DNA of 64,000 nt from Salirhabdus euzebyi (GTDB taxonomy: Bacteria; Bacillota; Bacilli; Bacillales; Alkalibacillaceae): positions 103,667 through 167,666 of the forward strand of contig NZ_JACHGH010000008.1 of the NCBI RefSeq assembly GCF_014207435.1. The letters run 5' to 3'. A program made the translations under genes and the position numbers. Positions within the stretch are counted from its first letter, which is position 1; every line of letters begins with the position of its first letter. This document shows, piece by piece, positions 1 through 8,473 of the stretch. The notes under the pieces were generated by a model that did no database searches, was not told the origin of the DNA, and was given only the letters and a program-made list of their open reading frames with translations.

Positions 1-404
1 ATTGATTATTTTACCCTTTCTGTTGAATGGACAAACATTGAGGTAACTGTATGGAACAAATTAAGATAATAACAAAACTATAACCAATTAACTTCTATTT
101 ACAGATTTTTATGTTTATTAGTATGTTAAGGGCTTGAATATTATGTAGTGAACTGGTAATAGAAGGTTTCTAAGGCATAAATCTTTTATTCAATTTTCAC
201 TTCATCTTTACAAGATTTTTCATCATACCATAATTTACTTCGACAAATATAGGTTGATTCCTTCCTTTATACATTATTTTTTAATTACTATTATTTTATT
301 CGAGTAAGATGAATTCTAAACGTATTACTTTTTTTCACAAAAAATAATTATAATATAGTTAAGTGAAAAAAGCTATCATTTTCCTTTTACCATCTAATAT
401 AAAT
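1..404. other. AT-rich intergenic stretch, no gene recognised
   Basis: I find no convincing reading frame, RNA motif or repeat here. It lies downstream of the yqfL terminator. In B. subtilis the next genes in this direction belong to the dnaG-sigA operon, so the stretch may hold the upstream region of a minus-strand operon outside the window, but nothing in the sequence proves this. Confidence 0.5.
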
Positions 405-445
405 AAAAGAAGTTTGGCAGGAATAATCCTAACCAAACTTCTTTT
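405..445 (-). terminator. Rho-independent terminator of yqfL
   Basis: Thirteen-base inverted repeat (AAAAGAAGTTTGG and its complement) around a loop that can itself pair (AGGATT/ATTCCT), followed on the minus strand by a T-rich stretch. The yqfL stop codon lies inside the distal arm. Confidence 0.8.
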
Positions 446-1253
446 ACTGTCCTTGGTTTCTTAGCATTTCTTGGACAATTGTTGCTGTTTCTTCCACGGC
501 TTTGTTTGAAACATCAATTACCTTACAACCTAATTTATCTACTACTCGATTAAAAAATTCTAATTCATTTTTTATTCTTTCCATATTTGCATAAGTAGCA
601 GTTGCATTTAATCCCAACGCTATAAGTCGCTCTTTACGAATGTGATTTAGTTTTTCAGGATTAATTTTTAAGGCAATACATTTATTCGGATCCACTTTAA
701 ATAATTCTTCAGGTGGCTCTACCTCAGGTACAATCGGAACATTAGCGACCTTATATTTTTTATGTGCTAAAAACTGTGACAAGGGTGTCTTTGATGTTCT
801 TGAAACACCTATTAATATTATATCTGCACGTAAAATACCTCTTGGATCCCTACCATCATCATATTTAACAGCAAACTCAACCGCTTCAATGCGTTTAAAA
901 TAATCTTCGTCTAGTTTATGTACCAACCCCGGCTCTAACCTAGGCACTTGGTTAAGGTGTCTTGTCATCCCATCAATCATTGGTCCCATAATATCAATGG
1001 ATACAATATTACGTTTTTGGGTCTCTAATCTTATAAATTCCCTTAATTCTGGCTTGACAAGGGTGTAACCAATCATCGCTTTAATTGCTTGTGCTTGTTC
1101 TATAGTTTCTAATATTGTCCCTTCATCATCAACATATGGTATCCGTTGAATATGAAAACTACTATTGTTAAATTGACTTAAAGATGCTTTCACAACTAGC
1201 TCAGCTGTTTCTCCAACTGAATCCGATACGACATACACAATTGGTTTTAGCAT
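444..1253 (-). CDS. yqfL: Pyruvate, phosphate dikinase regulatory protein (bifunctional kinase/pyrophosphorylase, DUF299)
   Basis: 269 aa. Members of this family phosphorylate and dephosphorylate a threonine of pyruvate phosphate dikinase (or of PEP synthetase), switching it off and on with ADP and Pi. Visible are the N-terminal '[10 protein letters not shown]' signature near residue 12 and the P-loop-like GVSRTSKT motif near residues 149-156, both diagnostic. Start set at the ATG preceded by AAGGAGGAATAGT rather than a longer upstream GTG. It directly follows ccpN, as in B. subtilis, and the pair probably share a transcript in keeping with their role in gluconeogenic control. No PPDK gene is in the window, so the substrate is inferred. 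Confidence 0.93.
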   Translation of the reverse strand: MLKPIVYVVSDSVGETAELVVKASLSQFNNSSFHIQRIPYVDDEGTILETIEQAQAIKAMIGYTLVKPELREFIRLETQKRNIVSIDIMGPMIDGMTRHLNQVPRLEPGLVHKLDEDYFKRIEAVEFAVKYDDGRDPRGILRADIILIGVSRTSKTPLSQFLAHKKYKVANVPIVPEVEPPEELFKVDPNKCIALKINPEKLNHIRKERLIALGLNATATYANMERIKNELEFFNRVVDKLGCKVIDVSNKAVEETATIVQEMLRNQGQ

Positions 1254-1274
1254 ACTATTCCTCCTTACCAAAAA

Positions 1275-1904
1275 TTATATAAGTCCATCTCTCCCAATAT
1301 TAACTAATACTTTTGTTACGTTTGTTTTTGTTAGCCTACCGACAACTTCCCATCCATCTTCTACTTTATGCACCACTGGTAGGCCATCTATTTGTTTTTC
1401 AATTAGTTTTTGTGCAGCCTCTAACAATAAATCTTCCTTTTCGCAAATTGTTATATTTGGCATTCTCGTCATTATGATATGTACCGGTATTTCGGAAAGA
1501 TCTTGCTTGCCCATACTCGCTCTTAGTAAGTCTTTCCTTGAAAGGACACCTACTAAATGTGATTTTTCATTCACCACAAACAAAGTACCAACATCCTCTA
1601 AGAACATTGTACAAATGGCATCATAAACAGACACATTCTCACTTACTACTACCGGAATAGATTGAAAGTCTTTTACTTTAATCTTTTTTAGTTTTTCTGT
1701 TAACAGCTCTGTCCCAGATTTACCAGTGAAAAAATACCCTACTCTAGGTCTTGCATCTAAGAAACCAGACATAGTTAAAATGGCAAGATCAGGTCTAAGG
1801 GTAGCACGAGTTAGATTAAGTTTCTCTGCTATATTTTCTCCTGTAATAGGCCCATTATCTTTTACAATTTGTATTATCTGCTCCTGGCGAGGTGTTAGTT
1901 CCAT
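1275..1904 (-). CDS. ccpN: Transcriptional repressor CcpN (HTH plus two CBS domains)
   Basis: 209 aa. CcpN represses gluconeogenic genes (gapB, pckA) in the presence of glucose in B. subtilis. The N-terminal ~60 residues form a winged-helix/HTH (RQEQIIQIV...LTRATLRPDLA), followed by a tandem CBS pair (about residues 80-205) that senses nucleotides. I chose the ATG at 1904 because GAGGGTGA sits six bases upstream; the longer frame to 2015 has no ribosome-binding site and would add residues unlike the family. Upstream of yqfL in one unit. B. subtilis carries glyQ-glyS between this gene and recO; here only a terminator separates them. Confidence 0.94.
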   Translation of the reverse strand: MELTPRQEQIIQIVKDNGPITGENIAEKLNLTRATLRPDLAILTMSGFLDARPRVGYFFTGKSGTELLTEKLKKIKVKDFQSIPVVVSENVSVYDAICTMFLEDVGTLFVVNEKSHLVGVLSRKDLLRASMGKQDLSEIPVHIIMTRMPNITICEKEDLLLEAAQKLIEKQIDGLPVVHKVEDGWEVVGRLTKTNVTKVLVNIGRDGLI

Positions 1905-2043
1905 ATCATTCACCCTCATTACAATAATAATGTTATACTTTATTTCATTATTATAGCTTAAATAGCTATTAGTCACAAAAGAAAGTTTATATAAGGGTAA
2001 ATAGTAGGTTTCCAATTACTTTAAACATGGTAAATTTATAAAT

Positions 2044-2078
2044 AAAAGCCTGAAACCGACATATAGTTTCAGGCTTTT
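2044..2078 (-). terminator. Terminator after recO (bidirectional shape)
   Basis: AAAAGCCTGAAAC / GTTTCAGGCTTTT hairpin with a nine-base loop, lying just downstream of the recO stop and upstream of ccpN. It isolates ccpN-yqfL from the recO transcript. Confidence 0.85.
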
Positions 2079-2080
2079 GC

Positions 2081-2839
2081 TTATTCATCTTCGTTTTTTA
2101 TTTGGAACATATCTAAATGTTGGAGAAACTTCCTAGATTTTAAGTAAAAACCACCATAACGATCATAGTAATCATTCAGTAATATTCTTAGCTTTATTTT
2201 GTTATCTTCTTTCATCGATACCTTTCCAATGTTTTCTACTTTCGAAAAACGAATTGTTCGCAGAATGTTAAACAAACGTTCGTTTAAAAACGTAGCACTG
2301 GAATCTAACTGGTGACAACTTGCACATAAAAAGCCACCTTCCACAACAGAGAAATGGGTGATATTATCTTCTCTTCCACAGCTAACACAGTGCCTGAGTT
2401 CTGGTGCAAACCCACCCTTTTGGAATATTTTCAATTCATAAATCATCGAGATAATTTCTGGATGTTCTTCTGTTTCCATTCGCTCTAACGTATGTAAAAA
2501 TTGCTCCCATAGAAAAGAATCGGGGACATGATTCTCTAAGACTTTATCCGTTAATTCCGCTAAATATGCTGCATAGGCTGTCTTCACAATGTCTTCTTTA
2601 ATTTTTCTCATTGAGTCTATTACTTCACCTTGATAAAGGGTTCCTAAGTTCTTACTAGGTTGTATTAAAAAAGTACCATAAACGAATGGCTGCGTTAACG
2701 CAGCCATTCTACTTCGTGGTTTTTTAGCTCCACGTGCAATTACTCCTATTTTTCCTTTTTCTTTTGTAAATAATGAAATTATCTTATGTGTTTCTCCGTA
2801 ATCCCTAGTTTTTAATATAATTCCTTCGACTTTTTCCAC
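2081..2839 (-). CDS. recO: DNA repair protein RecO
   Basis: 252 aa, normal family length. RecO anneals complementary single strands and, with RecR, loads RecA onto SSB-coated DNA in recombinational repair. The N-terminal OB-fold begins 'EGIILKTRDYGETHKI', and a CxxC...CxxC zinc-binding pair (CVSC, CASC) lies near residues 151-179. Starts with GTG behind AGGTGACAAATAA. Followed by a terminator; yqzL and era lie upstream on the same strand, the usual Bacillaceae order. Confidence 0.96.
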   Translation of the reverse strand: MEKVEGIILKTRDYGETHKIISLFTKEKGKIGVIARGAKKPRSRMAALTQPFVYGTFLIQPSKNLGTLYQGEVIDSMRKIKEDIVKTAYAAYLAELTDKVLENHVPDSFLWEQFLHTLERMETEEHPEIISMIYELKIFQKGGFAPELRHCVSCGREDNITHFSVVEGGFLCASCHQLDSSATFLNERLFNILRTIRFSKVENIGKVSMKEDNKIKLRILLNDYYDRYGGFYLKSRKFLQHLDMFQIKNEDE

Positions 2840-2871
2840 TTATTTGTCACCTGGCTTTATTCAATTAACTA

Positions 2872-3015
2872 CTAAAAATTTGAGTCAAATTCCACCATAT
2901 TGTTATCACCGTTTGGTTCATTCGTCCCTTTATGATTATCTTCTAATTCTTTCATAAGCAAATAGGTTTCTATATTACCTGTTTGACTGAATACCTTCCA
3001 TGTAAAATCAATCAT
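2872..3015 (-). CDS. yqzL: YqzL-family small protein
   Basis: 47 aa, too short for a normal ORF threshold. Translates as MIDFTWKVFSQTGNIETY followed by an acidic, hydrophilic tail, which matches the conserved start of B. subtilis YqzL. It sits between era and recO as in that species. Function unknown. The ribosome-binding site is weak (the sequence before the ATG is GACAT), so expression may be coupled to its neighbours. High N-terminal similarity makes a chance ORF unlikely. Confidence 0.85.
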   Translation of the reverse strand: MIDFTWKVFSQTGNIETYLLMKELEDNHKGTNEPNGDNNMVEFDSNF

Positions 3016-3227
3016 ATGTCGAAACCCACCCTTTCTGCTTTTTTGAACCAAATTTAGTTGGAAAACGTTTCAGTCCAGAGTCAATCTAAATCATAATGAC
3101 TCCACTCACGCTTACCTATACTTTAAATTCTAAGTAAATGATGTAAAGTATTTAAATTGGTTTACTAATAGGTTGACCAACTAATACAGGTTCATGAATT
3201 AAAAATTTTTCCATTCTATTATGAAAA

Positions 3228-4136
3228 TCAATACTCATCTTGATTAAAACCATATTCTCTAAGCTGATTCATTTTATTTCTCCAGTCTTTTTGGACCTTT
3301 ACCCATAGTTCTAAATAAATCTTAGAACCGAGTAACGCTTCTATATCTTCCCGCGCCATTTTTCCAACTTGTTTTAACATGCTACCTTGCTTCCCAATAA
3401 TAATACCTTTTTGAGATGGTCTTTCTGTAATAATGGTCGCTTGTACATATACAACTTTTTTATCTTCACGAGCTTCAATAGAATCAATCACCACAGCGAT
3501 AGAATGCGGTATCTCTTCACGGGTTAAATGTAATACTTTTTCTCGAATTAGCTCGCTAATAATAAACCGCTCCGGATGATCCGTAATTTGATCTTCAGGA
3601 TAATATTGTGGTCCCTCCGGAAGGTAACCAGTTACAACCTCTAATAAATGTTCTACATTATTTCCTTCTAAGGCAGAAATAGGTACTATTTCAGCAAAGT
3701 CAAATTTCCCCCGATACTGGTCAATAAGGCCTAATAACTTGTCAGGATGTATTTGGTCAATTTTATTTATTACAAGAAAAACTGGATTTTTTACAGATTG
3801 AAGACGTTCGATAATATATTGATCCCCTGCTCCATAACCTTCTTCAGCATTAACCATAAATAATACCGCGTCTACTTCATTTAATGTGTGTTCTGCGGTT
3901 TTAACCATAAAGTCACCAAGTTTATGCTTTGGTTTATGGATTCCTGGTGTATCAATAAAAATCAGCTGTGCATCCTTTTTCGTTAAAACCCCTTGAATTT
4001 TGTTGCGAGTTGTTTGTGGCTTATCACTCATAATGGCAATTTTTTGACCAATTACATGATTCATAAAGGTTGATTTTCCTACATTTGGTCTCCCAACTAT
4101 TGCAATAAAGCCTGAACGATATTCTTGATTGTCCAT
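3228..4136 (-). CDS. era: Ribosome-maturation GTPase Era
   Basis: 302 aa. Era binds GTP and the 3' end of 16S rRNA to promote 30S maturation at the membrane. Visible motifs: G1 GRPNVGKST (residues 15-23), G3 DTPG, G4 NKID, and a C-terminal KH RNA-binding domain with [11 protein letters not shown] (about 247-257). Start ATG has GGAGG eight bases upstream. In B. subtilis cdd separates era from dgkA; here cdd is absent and a 300-base non-coding stretch replaces it. Confidence 0.98.
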   Translation of the reverse strand: MDNQEYRSGFIAIVGRPNVGKSTFMNHVIGQKIAIMSDKPQTTRNKIQGVLTKKDAQLIFIDTPGIHKPKHKLGDFMVKTAEHTLNEVDAVLFMVNAEEGYGAGDQYIIERLQSVKNPVFLVINKIDQIHPDKLLGLIDQYRGKFDFAEIVPISALEGNNVEHLLEVVTGYLPEGPQYYPEDQITDHPERFIISELIREKVLHLTREEIPHSIAVVIDSIEAREDKKVVYVQATIITERPSQKGIIIGKQGSMLKQVGKMAREDIEALLGSKIYLELWVKVQKDWRNKMNQLREYGFNQDEY

Positions 4137-4435
4137 GTATTAAGTCCTCCAGCATTCATTTGCTTGTCTACATTTATTTTACACCATATTGAAACTGATT
4201 TCATATAATCGACAAAATCTCCATTTTTTAGAACAAAATTTATCCTCGAATATATATTTCGATAAAGTTAGTTTTTTTCAAGTACATTTATTTATTCTAA
4301 AATAAGCTAACCTCTAAGAACTTACAGAGAGCCTCTTAGACGCAAAAAACTTTGTAGTGCACCACAGAGCCCTTTGTCCCACCAATGTCGTATGAAGCCT
4401 TCCAATAACGTCTTACAATCCATTTTATAGTAGTA
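4137..4435. other. Intergenic region where B. subtilis carries cdd
   Basis: No reading frame with cytidine-deaminase motifs (HAE, PCxxC) is seen on either strand. The part next to era presumably holds its promoter. A TCTAAGA/TCTTAGA inverted repeat near 4310-4342 is the only structure noticed. The cdd remnant, if any, is not recognisable. Confidence 0.45.
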
Positions 4436-4463
4436 ATAAAAAAAGACCTTATAAAAAGGCCTT
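4436..4463 (-). terminator. Terminator of the pgpH-ybeY-dgkA transcript
   Basis: On the minus strand AAGGCCTT, five-base loop, AAGGTCTT (one G-U pair) followed by TTTTTT. The dgkA stop codon overlaps the first arm. Confidence 0.8.
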
Positions 4464-4848
4464 AAAAGATTAGAAAGATTATTTTTGGGACAAAAATGAT
4501 GAAACCAGTAATTGCAGCGCCAATTGCTGCAATTAAAACAGAACCCGCAGCAATGTCCTTCACTTTTCCTGCTATAGGATGATAATGAGGATATAACTCG
4601 TCTACAAGACTTTCGAAAGCTGAATTCAGCATTTCGGTCACGAAAACAATCGTAATACTAAACATTAAAAATAACCACTCGGTATTGCTTAAACGGAAAA
4701 GAAATCCTAAAAGGATAACGCACACAGCAGAAAGGCTATGAATTTTAAAATTTTTTTCCTCAGCCCATACAAAATTAACGCCTTTTAAAGCATAACGTAA
4801 GCCTATTCCTTTTTTCTTTTTTTTAGTTTCTTTTAAGCCCGAACTCAT
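4462..4848 (-). CDS. dgkA: Undecaprenol/diacylglycerol kinase DgkA
   Basis: 128 aa integral membrane kinase. Gram-positive homologues phosphorylate undecaprenol to recycle the cell-wall lipid carrier. Three hydrophobic segments flank the signature 'FVTEMLNSAFESLVD', which carries the catalytic glutamate and the Asn/Glu metal ligands. I moved the start to the ATG behind GAGGAAATTTTAC; it lies within the end of ybeY (26-base overlap), so the two are probably translationally coupled. Last gene of the pgpH-ybeY-dgkA unit. Confidence 0.93.
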   Translation of the reverse strand: MSSGLKETKKKKKGIGLRYALKGVNFVWAEEKNFKIHSLSAVCVILLGFLFRLSNTEWLFLMFSITIVFVTEMLNSAFESLVDELYPHYHPIAGKVKDIAAGSVLIAAIGAAITGFIIFVPKIIFLIF

Positions 4849-5290
4849 GTAAAATTTCCTCTTGCTTCCCAAACATTTCTTTTTCCTGTTCTACTGTTTG
4901 ATGATCAAATCCTAATAAGTGTAAAAAACCATGTAAGGCTAAAAATCCTAATTCTCTTTCAAAAGAATGACCATATTCCTCGGCTTGCTCTTTCGCCTTA
5001 TCAACAGAAATAATGATATCTCCAAGAACGAGAGGCATGTCAACACCAACTATTTCCATTTCTCCTTCTCCCTCTTCTTGCATAGCAAAAGAAATAACAT
5101 CTGTCGGTGTATCTTTTTGTCGATAATTTCGGTTAATACTTTGTATTTGCTCATTATCCACAAAGGATAAAGACATTTCCGCACTTAATGGGAGTTTTTC
5201 TTGTTTAGCGGCAAACTGTAACAATTGCTCTAGTAGGTTAACATGATCTTCATGAACTTCTTTCGTGTCATCTCGAAAATCAATTTGCAT
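4823..5290 (-). CDS. ybeY: Endoribonuclease YbeY (16S rRNA 3' maturation and quality control)
   Basis: 155 aa. Single-strand RNase needed for rRNA processing and ribosome quality control. The zinc-binding H-x3-H-x5-H signature is present as HGFLHLLGFDH around residues 120-130. Start overlaps the stop of pgpH by one base (TAATG), indicating translational coupling. Neighbouring era is a known partner in 16S 3'-end maturation, which fits the conserved cluster. Confidence 0.96.
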   Translation of the reverse strand: MQIDFRDDTKEVHEDHVNLLEQLLQFAAKQEKLPLSAEMSLSFVDNEQIQSINRNYRQKDTPTDVISFAMQEEGEGEMEIVGVDMPLVLGDIIISVDKAKEQAEEYGHSFERELGFLALHGFLHLLGFDHQTVEQEKEMFGKQEEILHEFGLKRN

Positions 5291-7443
5291 TAATTAGCCT
5301 CCTTCTTCACTTCATCTAATTTTGCTCCTGGGTATTCAATTCTAGAATGGAAGATACCTTTAAGCATTTCACAAACAGCTGTTTGAATAAGTGATAAATC
5401 TTGTAAAGTCAATGGACATTCATTTAATTGTCCATCAGTCAGCCGGTCATGTATGATCGCTTTTACAACGTCCTCTATTTTATCCATTGATGGTTGACCC
5501 ATTGACCTTACTGCTGCTTCTACAGAATCACAAATACAAACAATTGCCGCTTCTTTCGTTTGAGGTTTAGGTCCAGGATAACGATATTGTTCTTCCTTTA
5601 CATTAGGGTTATTCTCTTTTGCTTTATAATAAAAATACTTTAATAACGTTTTGCCATGGTGTTGTTCGGCGATATCAATTATTTCCTTTGGCAATTTATA
5701 TTCTTTTAGTAAAAATGCACCATCATATGGGTGATTGATAATAATTTTAGCACTTTGCTCCGGCTTTAGTAAATCATGGGGATTTTTCTCACCCATTTGA
5801 TTCTCAATGAAATATTGAGGATTGACGGATTTCCCAATATCATGATAATAGGACGCAACTCTTGCTAATAAACCATTTGCACCGATTGCTTCACAAGCAG
5901 CTTCACTCAAGTTTGCAACCATAATGCTGTGGTGGTATGTTCCTGGTGTTTCTACTAAAATTTTTCTTAGTAGAGGATGATTCGGATTAGATAAAGATAA
6001 AAGCTTCGATTCTGATAAAATATTTAGTCCCGCTTCAAAAAATGGCATTAATCCTAGGGTAAGAACGGTAGACAAAAATGCTGAACATAGGGCAAAACCT
6101 AATAAAATAAGTAGCTCCCTTATGTTTATCTGGGTAAAGGATATAAGTAAGAAAGTCGTAATGGTAATAGCATTTACCATAAATACACCAAATCCGACTC
6201 TTAAAATTTCCCCTCGATCTTTACTGTTCTTAAAGAAATAAATCCCTGCCCATTGGGAAGCTAATATATAAATCCCTGCCTCCACATTGAAATAACCAGG
6301 CATTTGAAAGTTTAATAAGATTGTACCCATCAGTGCGTATATAGTTGCGATTACAATGGCAAATCTCTCGTTGACAAGCCACTTTATGATCATCACGGAA
6401 GCAGCTGCCGGTATAGCCAAATAAAGCTGAAGTTCATTCGTGTCAAAATAACTAAAAACCTTCATGATTGCAATAGATCCAATACTAATAAACAAAACGG
6501 TAAAGAGGGTGTTTTTATCCCAATCCTCTTGTCTAAAACACTCAAATAATAACAAACCACATAATAGTAAGGTGAATAGCCCTAGACCTATGTATGGTAG
6601 ATAATTTCGTTGATCCTTTAATACACCTGCTAATCCTAAATCTTCGTATATTTCACTCGTAATTGTTTCACCTTTGTCGACCAATTTATCCCCAGCACGA
6701 ATCATAACTGGTTCTACTAGACTAGCAGCTTCTCTTCGTTGCTGCATTGTTTTTTCAGCATCAAAAAACGCATTTTCTTCAATGGCAAAAACACCAATAT
6801 CGGTTAAAGCCTTTTGTAGTGAACCTGTGAAATTAGAGTATAAAATAATTCTTCGCATTTCAATTTGCTTTTGGTTTAAATTATCACTCTTCACCCCATC
6901 AACCATAACTGCTTTAATACTTTCTTCCAAAAATCGTTCTGCTTCGTCTCTTTCTGGTTTAGGGGTCATTAATATCGTTGTCAGTACATCTGAGCTAATG
7001 TTTGTTATTATTTCATCCGAGAGTAATTCCTCATATTTTTTTAAATTCTCTGACGGACTCAAAACGGTTACTGTCTCTTTATTCTCTTCCGCGTCCCCGT
7101 CTACCTTACGTTCCATCACTTTGTCTGCTGCTTCAAAAACTTCATGGATATATTCTACTCTTTCGTCTGTAATGCTACTTGAAACGGTATACTGTTCTTC
7201 CACTGCTTGTACTGCTTTTTGTATTTTCGCATTGGTTTCTTTTTCATCTTCTACCGTGATAGGTGAATATATTGTTTCTTTTGCTTCCATAAAACGTTCG
7301 ATTTCATATGCTTTCGGCTGAACATTAGGTGCTGCCATAATAAAAAAGAACAATCCAATGATTATTATAATCGCAACCATCCACATAAAAGAATGTCTTT
7401 TATTTACTTGCTTTTTCATTTGCTTAAACCATTGTTTTTTCAT
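5290..7443 (-). CDS. pgpH: Seven-TM HD-domain phosphodiesterase (PgpH / YqfF), cyclic-di-AMP hydrolase
   Basis: 717 aa. PgpH-type proteins hydrolyse c-di-AMP at the membrane. Layout: one N-terminal TM segment (about 20-40), an extracytoplasmic domain (about 45-270), a seven-TM block (about 280-470) and a cytoplasmic HD domain with 'HHSIMVA', 'YYHDIGK' and 'HHGKT' metal-binding motifs (about 500-610). Start ATG behind GAGGGAA. Conserved upstream position of ybeY and dgkA supports the assignment. Confidence 0.95.
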   Translation of the reverse strand: MKKQWFKQMKKQVNKRHSFMWMVAIIIIIGLFFFIMAAPNVQPKAYEIERFMEAKETIYSPITVEDEKETNAKIQKAVQAVEEQYTVSSSITDERVEYIHEVFEAADKVMERKVDGDAEENKETVTVLSPSENLKKYEELLSDEIITNISSDVLTTILMTPKPERDEAERFLEESIKAVMVDGVKSDNLNQKQIEMRRIILYSNFTGSLQKALTDIGVFAIEENAFFDAEKTMQQRREAASLVEPVMIRAGDKLVDKGETITSEIYEDLGLAGVLKDQRNYLPYIGLGLFTLLLCGLLLFECFRQEDWDKNTLFTVLFISIGSIAIMKVFSYFDTNELQLYLAIPAAASVMIIKWLVNERFAIVIATIYALMGTILLNFQMPGYFNVEAGIYILASQWAGIYFFKNSKDRGEILRVGFGVFMVNAITITTFLLISFTQINIRELLILLGFALCSAFLSTVLTLGLMPFFEAGLNILSESKLLSLSNPNHPLLRKILVETPGTYHHSIMVANLSEAACEAIGANGLLARVASYYHDIGKSVNPQYFIENQMGEKNPHDLLKPEQSAKIIINHPYDGAFLLKEYKLPKEIIDIAEQHHGKTLLKYFYYKAKENNPNVKEEQYRYPGPKPQTKEAAIVCICDSVEAAVRSMGQPSMDKIEDVVKAIIHDRLTDGQLNECPLTLQDLSLIQTAVCEMLKGIFHSRIEYPGAKLDEVKKEAN

Positions 7444-7480
7444 TTCCCTCTTCCCCTGTTCAACTGTCTTTATATAGAAA

Positions 7481-7503
7481 TAAGACCCAGTTAAAGGGTC
7501 TTA
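7481..7503 (-). terminator. Hairpin between phoH and pgpH
   Basis: TAAGACCC / GGGTCTTA stem with a seven-base loop; the downstream minus-strand run is TTATTTCTATAT, so it may be a weak or partial terminator rather than a full stop between phoH and pgpH. Confidence 0.6.
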
Positions 7504-7513
7504 CTCTCTATTT

Positions 7514-8470
7514 TTATCCTTGTTCATATGCAGCAATTATTTTTTGTACTAACGGATGCCTTACTACGTCTGATTGTTTCATGTATGAAAAAGCAATTCC
7601 CTTAACTTCTCTAAGTCGGCTTTCCGCTGCTTTCAAACCGGAATTAACCCCTTTAGGTAAATCGATTTGTGTTATATCCCCATTAATGATCATTTTAGAA
7701 CCAAAACCAAGTCTTGTTAAAAACATTTTCATTTGCTCAGGTGTCGTGTTTTGTGCCTCATCTAAAATAACAAAAGCATCATCTAGTGTTCTCCCTCGCA
7801 TATATGCCAAAGGGGCAACCTCTATTGTTCCACGCTCCATTAACCTGGCAGTGTGCTCGGTCCCCATTACATCATGTAGGGCATCATACAATGGACGCAA
7901 ATATGGATCGACCTTTTCCTTTAAATCGCCAGGCAAAAACCCTAAACTTTCTCCTGCTTCCACAGCAGGGCGTGTCAAAATAATTCTTTTCACATTCCCA
8001 GCTTTTAATGCTTGAACAGCCATAACGACTGCTAGATATGTTTTTCCTGTACCAGCAGGTCCAATCCCAAATACTAAATCATTCGTTTTGATTGAAGTGA
8101 TGTAGTCCCGTTGACCTAGAGTCTTAACACGGATTGATTTTCCTTTTGCATTTTTAGCTAATTCATCTTCAAACAAAGCTTCAAATTGCTCCATTTTCCC
8201 TGATTTAGCTAATTCCAAACCATAAATGATATCTCTTTCAGATACAGTTATTCCTTTTCTAATCACTTTTAGTGTAGCATGTAAAACTTCTTCCACCAAT
8301 TTAATATAATCTTCTTTACCCGATACTTGTACATTCTGTCCACGTGTTACTATCGTAATAGGTAATAGTTCTTCCATTTGTTTTAGGTGACGATCTTCAG
8401 TACCAAATAAAGCCATTGCTTCACTGGAATCGTCAAGTTGAATATCAATTGTGTGTAAAGCTTCCTGCAT
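7514..8470 (-). CDS. phoH: PhoH-family ATPase
   Basis: 318 aa. PhoH-like P-loop ATPases are linked to RNA metabolism (often next to ybeY); the precise role is unsettled. Walker A GPAGTGKT (about residues 137-144) and Walker B VILDEAQN (about 234-241) are intact, and 'TGLG/THLAR'-type helicase motifs are absent. An N-terminal KH-like region precedes the ATPase domain. ATG behind GGAGAGTAAAAT, four bases downstream of yqfD, hence one operon yqfC-yqfD-phoH. Confidence 0.93.
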   Translation of the reverse strand: MQEALHTIDIQLDDSSEAMALFGTEDRHLKQMEELLPITIVTRGQNVQVSGKEDYIKLVEEVLHATLKVIRKGITVSERDIIYGLELAKSGKMEQFEALFEDELAKNAKGKSIRVKTLGQRDYITSIKTNDLVFGIGPAGTGKTYLAVVMAVQALKAGNVKRIILTRPAVEAGESLGFLPGDLKEKVDPYLRPLYDALHDVMGTEHTARLMERGTIEVAPLAYMRGRTLDDAFVILDEAQNTTPEQMKMFLTRLGFGSKMIINGDITQIDLPKGVNSGLKAAESRLREVKGIAFSYMKQSDVVRHPLVQKIIAAYEQG

Positions 8471-8473
8471 ATT

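Noticed and set aside
1905-2015. 37-residue N-terminal extension of CcpN
   Set aside because: No ribosome-binding site and no family similarity; the internal ATG at 1904 has a good one.
3056-3075. cre-like site around AAAACGTTTC
   Set aside because: When centred on the CG the outer positions mismatch the CcpA consensus at four sites.
5290-7443. Mirror ORF of 215 aa opposite pgpH
   Set aside because: Lies wholly antisense to conserved pgpH codons and has no signals of its own.
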